Of a stretch of 64,000 nt of DNA, positions 32,723 to 40,105 are shown one piece after another (the stretch's first letter is position 1; the number at the start of each line of letters is the position of its first letter). The notes below the pieces were generated by a model that saw only the letters and a list, made by a program, of their open reading frames with translations, searched no databases and had not been told where the DNA came from. Source of the stretch: Micromonospora sp. RHAY321 (GTDB taxonomy: Bacteria; Actinomycetota; Actinomycetes; Mycobacteriales; Micromonosporaceae); NCBI RefSeq assembly GCF_023896955.1, contig NZ_JAMHIW010000019.1:56000-119999 (forward strand), written 5' to 3'. The position numbers were made by a program, and so were the translations under genes.

Positions 32723-34350
32723 CGGCCGCAGCCGGACCCGACGACCGTCCGGCCTCCGCGTGGGCACCGCTGCGGACCGCGGTCTACCGCAACCTGTGGC
32801 TGGCCCTGCTCGCTGCCAACGTCGGCACCTGGATGCAGACGGTCGGCGCGCAGTGGCTGCTGATCCACCACCCCAACGCCTCCACCCTGGTCGCCCTGGT
32901 CCAGACCGCCAGCCTGCTGCCGGTGCTGCTGCTGGCGCTGCCCGCCGGCGTACTGGCCGACAACTTCGACCGCCGGCACCTGTTGATCGCCGTGCAGCTG
33001 TTTCTGGTGGCGGTCGCGGTGGCGTTGACCCTGCTCACCGCCACCAACCGGATGCCACCGGCGCTGCTGCTCACCCTCACCTTCGCGTTCGGGGTCGGGC
33101 AGGCACTCACCCTGCCGGCGTGGGCCGCGGTGATTCCGGAACTGGTGCCGCAGGACCAGCTGCGGTCGGCCTCGGCGCTCGGTTCGATCAGCGTGAACGC
33201 GGCCCGGGCCGTCGGGCCGGCGGTGGCCGGCGTGCTGATCGCGCGCACCGGGGTCGCCCCCGTCTTCGCGCTCAATGCCCTCGCGTTCCTGATCTTCGCG
33301 TACGCATTGGCGCGCTGGCGTCCCGGCAACGCCCGTGCGGTCGAGGTACCCGAGCGGTTCGCCGCCGCGCTGCGCGCCGGTGGCCGCTACGTGCGGCACT
33401 CGCCGACGGTGCGTCGTTTGCTCCGCCGCGCGCTGGTCTTCGTGGTCCCGGCCAGCGCGCTCTGGGCGCTGCTACCGCTGGTGGCCGAGCGGCAGCTCGG
33501 GCTGGGCTCCGGCGGGTACGGCCTGCTGCTGGCCGCGCTCGGGGTGGGAGCCGTCGCGGGGGGACTGCTGCTGGCCGCGATCCGGACCCGGCTGTCGGCG
33601 AACCAGCTCCTGCTCATCGCCGGCGTGCTGTTCACCATCTCGCTGACCGTCGTCGCCACGGTGCGGGTGGTGCCGCTGGTGCTCGTCGCCCTGCTGCCCG
33701 CCGGGATGGCCTGGGTGACGGTGCTGGCCAACGTCAACGCCGAGATGCAGCTCTTCCTGCCGAGCTGGGTGCGCGCCCGGGGACTGGCCGTCTACCAGGT
33801 GTGCTTCGCCGGCGGGCAGGCGGTCGGCGCGCTCGTCTGGGGGCTCCTGGCCGACGTGGCCGGGCTGGTCCTCGCCTACCTCGCGGCGGCGGCGTTGATG
33901 CTGGTCGGCACCGTGACGAGCCAGATATGGCCGCTACCGGACCTGCGGACGGTGAACCGTGACCCGGCGGCCTACTGGCCGCAACTGCACCTGGCGCGCG
34001 AGCCGGACCCCGGGGTGGGGCCGGTGCTGGTGACGGTGCAGTACGTCGTCCGGCCGGAGCGGGCGCAACCGTTCCTCGCGGCGATGGACGTGGTGCGTGG
34101 CGCTCGCCAGCGGACCGGCGCGATGCGGTGGGGGCTGTTCCGGCCGGCCGAGACCACGGACCGCTTCGTGGAGGTCTACCTGGTGCCGTCGTGGGGCGAG
34201 CACCTGCGCCAGCACGGCGGCCGGTTGACGGGCGAGGACCGCGAGGCCGAGGAGCGGGCGCGGGAGCTGACCGACGGCGAACCGGAGGTGCGTCATCTGG
34301 TGCCGGCAGCCGCCGGCCCGGCGCTGCGCGACGACCAGGAGGCTGTGTGA
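32719..34350 (+). CDS. MFS exporter (MFS_3/EntS type) with C-terminal soluble domain
   Basis: 543 residues. Residues about 20-410 hold twelve helices with the MFS_3 landmarks RNLWLALLAANVGTWMQTVGAQWLL, LPAGVLADNFDRRHLL (motif A) and SALGSISVNAARAVGPAVAG. The last 110 residues form a soluble domain (LVTVQYVVRPERAQPFLAAMDVVRGARQRTGA, RFVEVYLVPSWGEHLRQH) like a dimeric alpha/beta barrel, a normal part of this subfamily. The GTG start overlaps the SDR stop. The TetR gene 58 bases downstream probably regulates it. Substrate unknown; relatives export siderophores or macrolides. Confidence 0.9.
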   Translation: MTAAAGPDDRPASAWAPLRTAVYRNLWLALLAANVGTWMQTVGAQWLLIHHPNASTLVALVQTASLLPVLLLALPAGVLADNFDRRHLLIAVQLFLVAVAVALTLLTATNRMPPALLLTLTFAFGVGQALTLPAWAAVIPELVPQDQLRSASALGSISVNAARAVGPAVAGVLIARTGVAPVFALNALAFLIFAYALARWRPGNARAVEVPERFAAALRAGGRYVRHSPTVRRLLRRALVFVVPASALWALLPLVAERQLGLGSGGYGLLLAALGVGAVAGGLLLAAIRTRLSANQLLLIAGVLFTISLTVVATVRVVPLVLVALLPAGMAWVTVLANVNAEMQLFLPSWVRARGLAVYQVCFAGGQAVGALVWGLLADVAGLVLAYLAAAALMLVGTVTSQIWPLPDLRTVNRDPAAYWPQLHLAREPDPGVGPVLVTVQYVVRPERAQPFLAAMDVVRGARQRTGAMRWGLFRPAETTDRFVEVYLVPSWGEHLRQHGGRLTGEDREAEERARELTDGEPEVRHLVPAAAGPALRDDQEAV

Positions 34351-34369
34351 CCAGGCCGGGTCGGCGGCG

Positions 34370-34384
34370 GCGTACGGCGTACGC
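34370..34384. promoter_or_regulatory. Candidate TetR operator
   Basis: GCGTAC-GGC-GTACGC perfect dyad, 24 bases upstream of the TetR start and next to its -10 hexamer. Length and position suit autorepression. Confidence 0.45.
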
Positions 34385-34393
34385 ACGCGTTGT

Positions 34394-34399
34394 TAGGAT
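34394..34399 (+). promoter_or_regulatory. -10 element of the TetR gene
   Basis: TAGGAT nine bases before ATG 34409, giving a leader of only a few bases. No Shine-Dalgarno. Confidence 0.45.
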
Positions 34400-34408
34400 T
34401 GCCGCACC

Positions 34409-35176
34409 ATGGCGAGTGAGCGCAAGGCGACGGCGGACCCGGCCCGCAGCCTGGCCATCCTGTGGCGCACCCGGGAACCGACCAGCCGCAGCGCCGGCCC
34501 GGGGCTCAGCGTCGACCGGATCGTCCGGGCCGCCATCGGCATCGCCGACGCCGAGGGTCTCGACGCGCTGACCATGCGCCGGGTGGCCGAGGCGCTGGGC
34601 GTCGGCACCATGTCGGTCTACACCTACGTGCCGGGCAAGGCCGAACTCGTCGACGTCATGATCGACACCGCGTACGGCGAGATGCCCCGCACCGCCGTCG
34701 CCGGGGACTGGCGGGCCAGGTTGGAGCGGATCGCCCGGGACAACCTCGCGCTCTACCAGCGCCACCGGTGGATGCTGCGAGCCGAGACGACCCGGCCGGT
34801 GCTCGGCCCCCACCTGCTGGCCAAGTACGACCACGAGCTCACCGCGGTCGCCGACATCGGGCTCACCGACGTGGAGATGGACGCGGTGCTCACCCTGGTG
34901 CTCGGGCACGTGAAGAGCGCCGCGCGCGCCGCGTCCGAGGTGGTCGACCTGGAGCGGGAGACCGGCATGACCGACGGCCAGTGGTGGCAGTCGCACGCAC
35001 CCTGGCTGGAGACGTACATGACGGCCGGCAGCTACCCGACCGCCGCGCGGGTCGGCACCGCGGCGGGCCAGCAGCACGGCGCGGCGTACGGGCCGGAGTA
35101 CGCCTTCGAGTTCGGCCTGCAACGCGTCCTCGACGGTATCTCGGTGGTGGTCGCCGAGCGGGCGGCCGCCGGGTAG
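34409..35176 (+). CDS. TetR/AcrR family regulator with TetR_C ligand domain
   Basis: 255 residues. After a 30-residue extension (SERKATADPARSLAILWRT) comes the helix-turn-helix VDRIVRAAIGIADAEGLDALTMRRVAEALGVGTMSVYTYVPGKAELVDVM. The all-helical C-terminal domain starts with WRARLERIARDNLALYQRHRWML, as in tetracycline-repressor-type C-domains. It follows the SDR-MFS pair on the same strand and probably represses that exporter or itself through the dyad at 34370-34384. Confidence 0.9.
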   Translation: MASERKATADPARSLAILWRTREPTSRSAGPGLSVDRIVRAAIGIADAEGLDALTMRRVAEALGVGTMSVYTYVPGKAELVDVMIDTAYGEMPRTAVAGDWRARLERIARDNLALYQRHRWMLRAETTRPVLGPHLLAKYDHELTAVADIGLTDVEMDAVLTLVLGHVKSAARAASEVVDLERETGMTDGQWWQSHAPWLETYMTAGSYPTAARVGTAAGQQHGAAYGPEYAFEFGLQRVLDGISVVVAERAAAG

Positions 35177-35196
35177 CGCGAGCCGGCGTCATCCGG

Positions 35197-35550
35197 TCAG
35201 GGGTACTGCGTCACCAGGGGCTCGTCGGCCTCGACGACGTACGTCGACAGCATCATCGTGGTGGTGTCGTCGGTGACGTTGCGGGCATTGTGGATCGTCC
35301 GGGGCGGGATCAGGAACGGTTCGCCGGCGTGGATGGTCAACGTCGGCCGGTCGTCGAACTCCATGTCGACCGTGCCACGGATGAGGTAACCCACTTCCTC
35401 GCCGGGGTGGCTGTGCCGTCCTGACGCCAGCCCGACCGGTATCTCGAAGAGCGTCTGCACGATCAGGCGGCCGGGCACGGAGGCTGGGTGACGCTGCAGC
35501 TCGGTGCGCTTCACGCTCGGCGCCGACGCGTCGCCGGGTTCTCTCGCCAC
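35197..35550 (-). CDS. Cupin domain protein
   Basis: 117 residues, one cupin barrel. Motif 1 GRHSHPGEEVGYLIRGTVDMEF supplies His, His and Glu; motif 2 HAGEPFLIPPRTIHNARN supplies the final His. A metal site is therefore intact. GTG 35550 has AGGGGG four bases upstream; a longer in-frame extension lacks signals. Single-domain cupins of this type are often sensors or small dioxygenases; function unknown. It converges on the TetR gene, 20 bases away. Confidence 0.85.
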   Translation of the reverse strand: MAREPGDASAPSVKRTELQRHPASVPGRLIVQTLFEIPVGLASGRHSHPGEEVGYLIRGTVDMEFDDRPTLTIHAGEPFLIPPRTIHNARNVTDDTTTMMLSTYVVEADEPLVTQYP

Positions 35551-35707
35551 GACTCCCCCTGGTCTCGTACGCGGCACCGCTGCGGACACGGGCGACTCTA
35601 ATGTGATCCGCCCCGAGTCACGGCGTACCCGGCGGAACCCGCCCGGCCCGTCCGTCCGGGTGGTACGACTGGGACGGCGGTGGCATCGGAGGCCGGGAAG
35701 GATGGCG

Positions 35708-35776
35708 ATGGCTGACGGGCTTCCCGGGCGGCTGCCGCAGCGCGGGGACAACCGCGGACGGCCCACCGATGCCTGA
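35708..35776 (+). CDS. 22-codon ORF overlapping the start of the large membrane protein gene
   Basis: ATG with GGGAAGG six bases upstream, encoding a Gly/Arg/Pro-rich peptide beginning MADGLPGRL. Its TGA lies eight bases inside the next gene, whose own ATG has no ribosome binding site. It may serve translational coupling. The rest of the interval 35551-35707 holds nothing I can assign. Confidence 0.4.
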   Translation: MADGLPGRLPQRGDNRGRPTDA

Positions 35777-37946
35777 GGGCTCACCGCGCCGCGCCGGACC
35801 GGAGCGGCACGACATCGTGGAGTTGCGGGTGCACGGCGTCTCCGGGGCGCGCCCGGAGCGGGTCCTCTACCGGACGCACGTCCGGCAGGTCGCCGGCGAC
35901 CGCAGCGGCGGCTTCCACCGCCCGGTGCCCGAGCAGCCCGGCGACGCCGACCCGGACGGGGTGACGCTGGAGGCGTACCGGTGGGGCGATCTGCCGTCGG
36001 GCACCGTGGGCCGGACGTTGTCGTTGGTCTTCCTGCTGCCGTTCATGCTCAGCAACGTGGCGGTCTGGATGCGACCGGCGGGCCGGCGCATCGGTTCCGG
36101 CGTCACCGTGCTGTGCCGGCTCCTCGCGCTCAACCTCACCGCGCTGTACGTGCTGTCGATGGCCGGTGTCGCGCTCGACCTGATCGCCTGGCGGTGTCTC
36201 GGTGCCGCCCGGTGCGCGGATCCCTTCACCATGACGGCCGAGTTCGACGGCCGGCAGATGGGGCAGAGACTGGCGGTGCTGGCCCTGTTGCCGGTCGCCG
36301 CCGTCGTCCTGCTCCGCCTGCTCGGCAACCGCCGACCCCGTCCGCCCCGCCACCCGCTGTGGGCGGTCGAGCCGCTGGTGGGACGGTTGCGGGCGATCCA
36401 CGTCGCCGTCGCGCTGGCCGTGCTCGACGTGATGCTGCTCGCCGCCCGTTCCACCGGCGGGCGGACGGCGTGGACGACGATCCTGCTGGCGCTCTCCGGT
36501 GCGGTGCTGGTGACCTGCGTCGGCCTGCTCGCCGTCCCCGGGCTGCTGGACGGTGCGGCGACCGGGCGGGGGGCCACCCGCACCGCCGGGACGACACGGG
36601 CGGTGGCGTACGCCGTGAGTGTGGCGACGCTCGCCGTCGTCGCGATGGACGGGCGGGACTGGCCGTCGTCGCCCGGGCTGCCCGGCTACGACCAGATCGT
36701 CGGTACGGCGATGTTCGGTCAGATGTCACTGCTGGTGGTGTTGAGCGTGCTGGTGCTGTGGCACCACGGTCGGGGGGACCGTCGCTCCCCGCTGCCGCGC
36801 GGGCTCGGCGCGGCGGTCATGGCGGCGATCGCGGTCGGCCTGGCCGGCGCGTTCTCCGCCGACCTGGTCTACCAGAGCGGGCAGTTGCTCGGCGGCTACC
36901 AGGGCGACGGCGGGCCGCCGCTGCCGTACCAGTGGACGATCCTGGCCTTCTTCCTCCACGTGACCGCGGGGGTGGTGCTGGGCGGCGCGATGACGTTCAC
37001 GTCGCGGCGCCCGAGGTGGCAGGCCGCGAGGACGATCACCGCCGGGGACTTCCCGGCACCACCACCGGGTGCCGCCGAGGAACTGCGGACGGTGACGAGG
37101 GCCATCGCCCGGGCCCGGTTCACCGAGTGGCTGGGAATGCTCGCCGTGGCGTACGCGGCGCTGGCGGCGATCGGTCTGACCACGGGCGTCCTGGGGCTGG
37201 CCGGGTTCGAGCCGGACGAGCTGGCGGGGCGTCTCTTCGGGCTGCCCGCCGGATCCGTTGGTGTCGGCCTCGCCGTGGGCAGCTACCTCACCGCCAGCGT
37301 GGTGCTGGCCCTGCTCCTGGGTGGGATCCTCGCCTACCGGACGGCGTGGTTCCGCCGGCACGTCGGGATCCTGTGGGACCTGGGGACCTTCTGGCCACGG
37401 GCCGCCCACCCGTTCGCGCCGCCGAGCTACGCCGACCGCGCGGTGCCGGAGCTGGTGGACCGGATCACCGAGCTCGCCGGGCGCCACGCCGGGGTGCTGC
37501 TCTGCGGGCACAGCCACGGCTCGGCGCTGCTGGCCCTCGCGGTGCTGCGGCTGCCCCCGGAGGTGCGTCCACGGGTCGCGCTACTCACGTACGGGTCCCC
37601 GCTGGGCCGGCTGTACGGCCGGCTGTTTCCGGCGTACCTGAACGACGAGGTGCTCCGTGAGGTGGGGGAGCGGATCGGCTGGCGGTGGCTGAACCTGTGG
37701 CGGGAGACCGATCCGGTCGGCGGCTGGATCTTCGCGCCGCACCGGCCCGGCGATCCACCCCCGGACGCCGACGATCCCGCCGGGCGGGTCGATCGCCGCC
37801 TGCGGGACCCGAGGGACCTGGCACCGCCAGGGTCGGAGCGTCGGCCGCCGCTGCTGCGGGGGCACCAACCGGGTGAGTCCGATCCCGAGTTCCGGGCGGC
37901 GGTGCGCGAACTCGCCGGGCGGCTACGCGACCAGGGCCGTGCGTGA
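35769..37946 (+). CDS. Large membrane protein with split alpha/beta-hydrolase motifs
   Basis: 725 residues. The N-terminus (VELRVHGVSGARPERVL, about residues 15-35) looks like the first strand and oxyanion loop of a hydrolase. About eleven membrane helices then span residues 75-515. The soluble C-terminus contains VPELVDRITELAGRHAGVLLCGHSHGSALLALAVLRL, a nucleophile elbow GHSHG near residue 580, then LLTYGSPLGRLYGRLFP and WRETDPVGGW, which could supply the acid. Together this suggests a serine hydrolase or lipase fold interrupted by a membrane domain. I know no characterised homologue. The catalytic assignment is inference. Confidence 0.75.
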   Translation: MPEGSPRRAGPERHDIVELRVHGVSGARPERVLYRTHVRQVAGDRSGGFHRPVPEQPGDADPDGVTLEAYRWGDLPSGTVGRTLSLVFLLPFMLSNVAVWMRPAGRRIGSGVTVLCRLLALNLTALYVLSMAGVALDLIAWRCLGAARCADPFTMTAEFDGRQMGQRLAVLALLPVAAVVLLRLLGNRRPRPPRHPLWAVEPLVGRLRAIHVAVALAVLDVMLLAARSTGGRTAWTTILLALSGAVLVTCVGLLAVPGLLDGAATGRGATRTAGTTRAVAYAVSVATLAVVAMDGRDWPSSPGLPGYDQIVGTAMFGQMSLLVVLSVLVLWHHGRGDRRSPLPRGLGAAVMAAIAVGLAGAFSADLVYQSGQLLGGYQGDGGPPLPYQWTILAFFLHVTAGVVLGGAMTFTSRRPRWQAARTITAGDFPAPPPGAAEELRTVTRAIARARFTEWLGMLAVAYAALAAIGLTTGVLGLAGFEPDELAGRLFGLPAGSVGVGLAVGSYLTASVVLALLLGGILAYRTAWFRRHVGILWDLGTFWPRAAHPFAPPSYADRAVPELVDRITELAGRHAGVLLCGHSHGSALLALAVLRLPPEVRPRVALLTYGSPLGRLYGRLFPAYLNDEVLREVGERIGWRWLNLWRETDPVGGWIFAPHRPGDPPPDADDPAGRVDRRLRDPRDLAPPGSERRPPLLRGHQPGESDPEFRAAVRELAGRLRDQGRA

Positions 37947-37975
37947 GCGGTGGACGGACCGTCCCGAGTCGAACC

Positions 37976-38371
37976 TCACCGGTCCTCCGGCAGCCGTTCG
38001 GACTCCGCGACCACCGCCCGCACCTTGCGCAGGGTGGCGTCGGGGGAGCGGATCGCGGCACGCCACCGGTCCAGCGTGCGGGTGAGCACGCGGACCACGA
38101 ACTGCAACTGGTTGACCTGCTCGCGGAGCAACCCCAGCTCGGACCGGGCGCTCAGCGCCTGCTCCTCCAACTCGGTGATCCGGGTCTGTAGTGGCTGCAC
38201 CAGGGTGAGGGCGGCCTCGGTGAGGGTGTCGGCCGCGTCGGCCTTGAACTTGCCCCGCTGCACCACCACGGTGGCGATGGCGGCCAGGCCGGTGGTGCCG
38301 CCGAGGATGCCGAATGCGCTGAGCGCCACCTGCAGCCACGGGGGTGCTTCGGGCGCCGGTGTGGAGATCAC
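37976..38371 (-). CDS. Membrane-anchored coiled-coil protein
   Basis: 131 residues. One N-terminal helix (VALSAFGILGGTTGLAAIATVVV) is followed by a long heptad-type helix (ADTLTEAALTLVQPLQTRITELEEQALSARSE and onward) and a basic tail (RWRAAIRSPDATLRKVRAVV). GTG 38371 overlaps the TGA of the upstream four-helix gene (GTGA), so both are made together. AAGGA lies nine bases upstream. The layout resembles phage holin/tail-associated small genes, but no other phage gene is nearby. Function unknown. Confidence 0.7.
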   Translation of the reverse strand: MISTPAPEAPPWLQVALSAFGILGGTTGLAAIATVVVQRGKFKADAADTLTEAALTLVQPLQTRITELEEQALSARSELGLLREQVNQLQFVVRVLTRTLDRWRAAIRSPDATLRKVRAVVAESERLPEDR

Positions 38372-38817
38372 GTAACACCGTCCTTGATCGGTTCGCCGTT
38401 CGTGCACTGGATGGCCCGGGCCAGCCGGCGCAGGTCGATGGCGATCTGAGCGGCCCGCCACAGGGACCCGACCGCGAGCGCGGTGATGAACGACGCTGCC
38501 GCGACGGACTGCCGACCCGAGACGACCAGCAGGGCCATCGTGTACATGCCGCTGATGGTGCCGAACACCAGAACCGACGCGAGCTCGATGCCGAGCCCGG
38601 TGGCGAGCCGGCCGGGCCACAGGATGCCCGACAGGCCGCCCACGCCGACCGCGATCAGACCGATCTCCCAACCGACCTGGATCGGGACCGGCATGGACAT
38701 CTGGACCGAGGTGGGTCGGACGTCGAGCACCAGCAGAAGAACACCGCAGATGGGTGCCATGGCCAGGGCGGCCACCTCGAACGGCTGGTGCCGGGACCGG
38801 ATGCGCAGGTATCCCAC
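38368..38817 (-). CDS. Four-helix membrane protein, operon partner of the coiled-coil gene
   Basis: 149 residues, GTG start with AAGGAG five bases upstream. Four hydrophobic helices are visible: ALAMAPICGVLLLVLDV, IGLIAVGVGGLSGILW, ELASVLVFGTISGMYTMALLVV and AAASFITALAVGSLWRAA. The cytoplasmic end is basic (RRLARAIQ). It is translationally coupled to the coiled-coil protein, suggesting a complex. No family recognised. Confidence 0.68.
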   Translation of the reverse strand: MGYLRIRSRHQPFEVAALAMAPICGVLLLVLDVRPTSVQMSMPVPIQVGWEIGLIAVGVGGLSGILWPGRLATGLGIELASVLVFGTISGMYTMALLVVSGRQSVAAASFITALAVGSLWRAAQIAIDLRRLARAIQCTNGEPIKDGVT

Positions 38818-38864
38818 GGCGACTCCTTGGTCGAGGAGGTGAGCGACTCGCCGCCGTTGGCTGG

Positions 38865-38893
38865 CCGGTTACTGCCTGTGTATCACCGGTTAC
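38865..38893. repeat. Direct repeat CCGGTTAC in the promoter region of the membrane/coiled-coil pair
   Basis: CCGGTTAC at 38865-38872 and 38886-38893, 21 bases apart, 48-76 bases upstream of the 38817 start. Two-turn spacing suits a dimeric activator or repressor. The rest of 38818-39071 shows no gene. Confidence 0.4.
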
Positions 38894-39071
38894 CACTGAG
38901 CGTCCACCTGGTGTCACGTCGCATATCCGCAGGTCAGGCCCATTTTCCAGAGCGAGGTCCGGGTTGGGCTGCGCGGAGCCGGTGAAGGGAGGCGGGGGCC
39001 GGCCCGCCATGTCGCTGAGTGACCACCAGTGTCAGAAAAGTGACATGACGGGGGGCCGGCGCGGTGGAGTG

Positions 39072-39950
39072 CTACCGGGCGAGCAGGGCCCGCAGGGCCC
39101 GTACCACCTCCGCGGGCGCCTCCTCCGCCATGAAGTGCCCGCAGGTGACCGTCCGGTGCTCCAGGTCCGGCGCCCAGGCCCGCCACACCGCGGCCGCGTC
39201 GTAGCCCAGCGCCGCGCCCCAGTCCTGCTGCAGAACGCTCACCGGCATCCGCAGCCGGTTACCCGCCTCCCGGTCCGCGGTGTCGTGCGTGACGTCGACC
39301 CCGGCGGACGCCCGGTAGTCGGCGACGATCGAGGTGATCGCGGCCCGGGACGCGCTCAGGTACGCGGCGCGCACCTCCGCCGGCAGCGCCTCCGGGTCCC
39401 GCGTCCAGACGTCCAGGAAGTGGCCGAAGAAGGCGTCCGGGCTGCCGCCGATCAGCTCCTCGGGCAGGCCGGGCGGCTGTGCCATCAGGTACAGGTGGAA
39501 GGCGACCGCTGCGCTGGCGCCGTGCAGCACGTCCCACATGTCCAGGGTGGGCACCACGTCGAGCAGGGCGAGATGGCTGACCGCCTGCGGATGGTCGAGG
39601 CCGGCGCGGAACGCGACCAGGGCACCCCGGTCGTGCCCGGCCAGCGCGAAGCGCTCATGACCGAGCGCGGCGGCCAGCGCCACGATGTCGGCGGCCATCG
39701 TGCGCTTCGCGTACCCGGTGCCGTCGGTGTCGAGGGGCTTGTCGCTGTCGCCGTAGCCGCGCAGGTCGGGACAGATGACCGTGTGGTCGGCGGCCAGGTC
39801 GGCCGCGACGTGCCGCCACATGAGGTGGGTCTGCGGAAAGCCGTGCAGCAGCACGACAGCGGGTCCGGAGCCGCCCACGGCGACGTTCAGCGTCACGCCG
39901 TCGGCGACGGTGACCCGGCGGTAGTCGAATCCGTTGATCCTGGGGTCCAC
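39072..39950 (-). CDS. Alpha/beta hydrolase similar to fluoroacetate dehalogenases
   Basis: 292 residues. AGGAAGG lies seven bases before GTG 39950; the longer in-frame start is unsupported. Oxyanion motif LLHGFPQTHLMWRHV, nucleophile elbow GHDRGALVAFR with Asp rather than Ser, LALLDVVPTLDMW after it, and the catalytic His in CGHFMAEEAP. The Asp nucleophile and these blocks match fluoroacetate/haloacid dehalogenases and epoxide hydrolases. Fluoroacetate dehalogenases carry two Arg after the nucleophile (DRGGR); only the first is kept here, so defluorination is uncertain. It is divergent from a SARP-type regulator. Confidence 0.88.
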   Translation of the reverse strand: MDPRINGFDYRRVTVADGVTLNVAVGGSGPAVVLLHGFPQTHLMWRHVAADLAADHTVICPDLRGYGDSDKPLDTDGTGYAKRTMAADIVALAAALGHERFALAGHDRGALVAFRAGLDHPQAVSHLALLDVVPTLDMWDVLHGASAAVAFHLYLMAQPPGLPEELIGGSPDAFFGHFLDVWTRDPEALPAEVRAAYLSASRAAITSIVADYRASAGVDVTHDTADREAGNRLRMPVSVLQQDWGAALGYDAAAVWRAWAPDLEHRTVTCGHFMAEEAPAEVVRALRALLAR

Positions 39951-40093
39951 GGGGGAACCTTCCTGTGGGTGCGGGGTCGGCGCGGGGAGGTGCCCGTCGC
40001 CGTCGTACGTCATCGAGCCTGACCGGTGGTGATCAGCAGCCGGTCAGCGTCCGATCAGTGCCGGCGGGCTGCGGCCGGCCACGTGGACCTGCC

Positions 40094-40099
40094 TAGATT
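40094..40099 (+). promoter_or_regulatory. -10 element, leaderless promoter of the SARP-type regulator
   Basis: TAGATT ends six bases before ATG 40106, with no Shine-Dalgarno. Confidence 0.6.
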
Positions 40100-40105
40100 G
40101 GTGCC

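Noticed and set aside
37976..38817. A prophage remnant at the coiled-coil/holin-like pair
   Set aside because: Shape alone is suggestive; no integrase, capsid, tail or lysin genes and no attachment-site repeats were seen.
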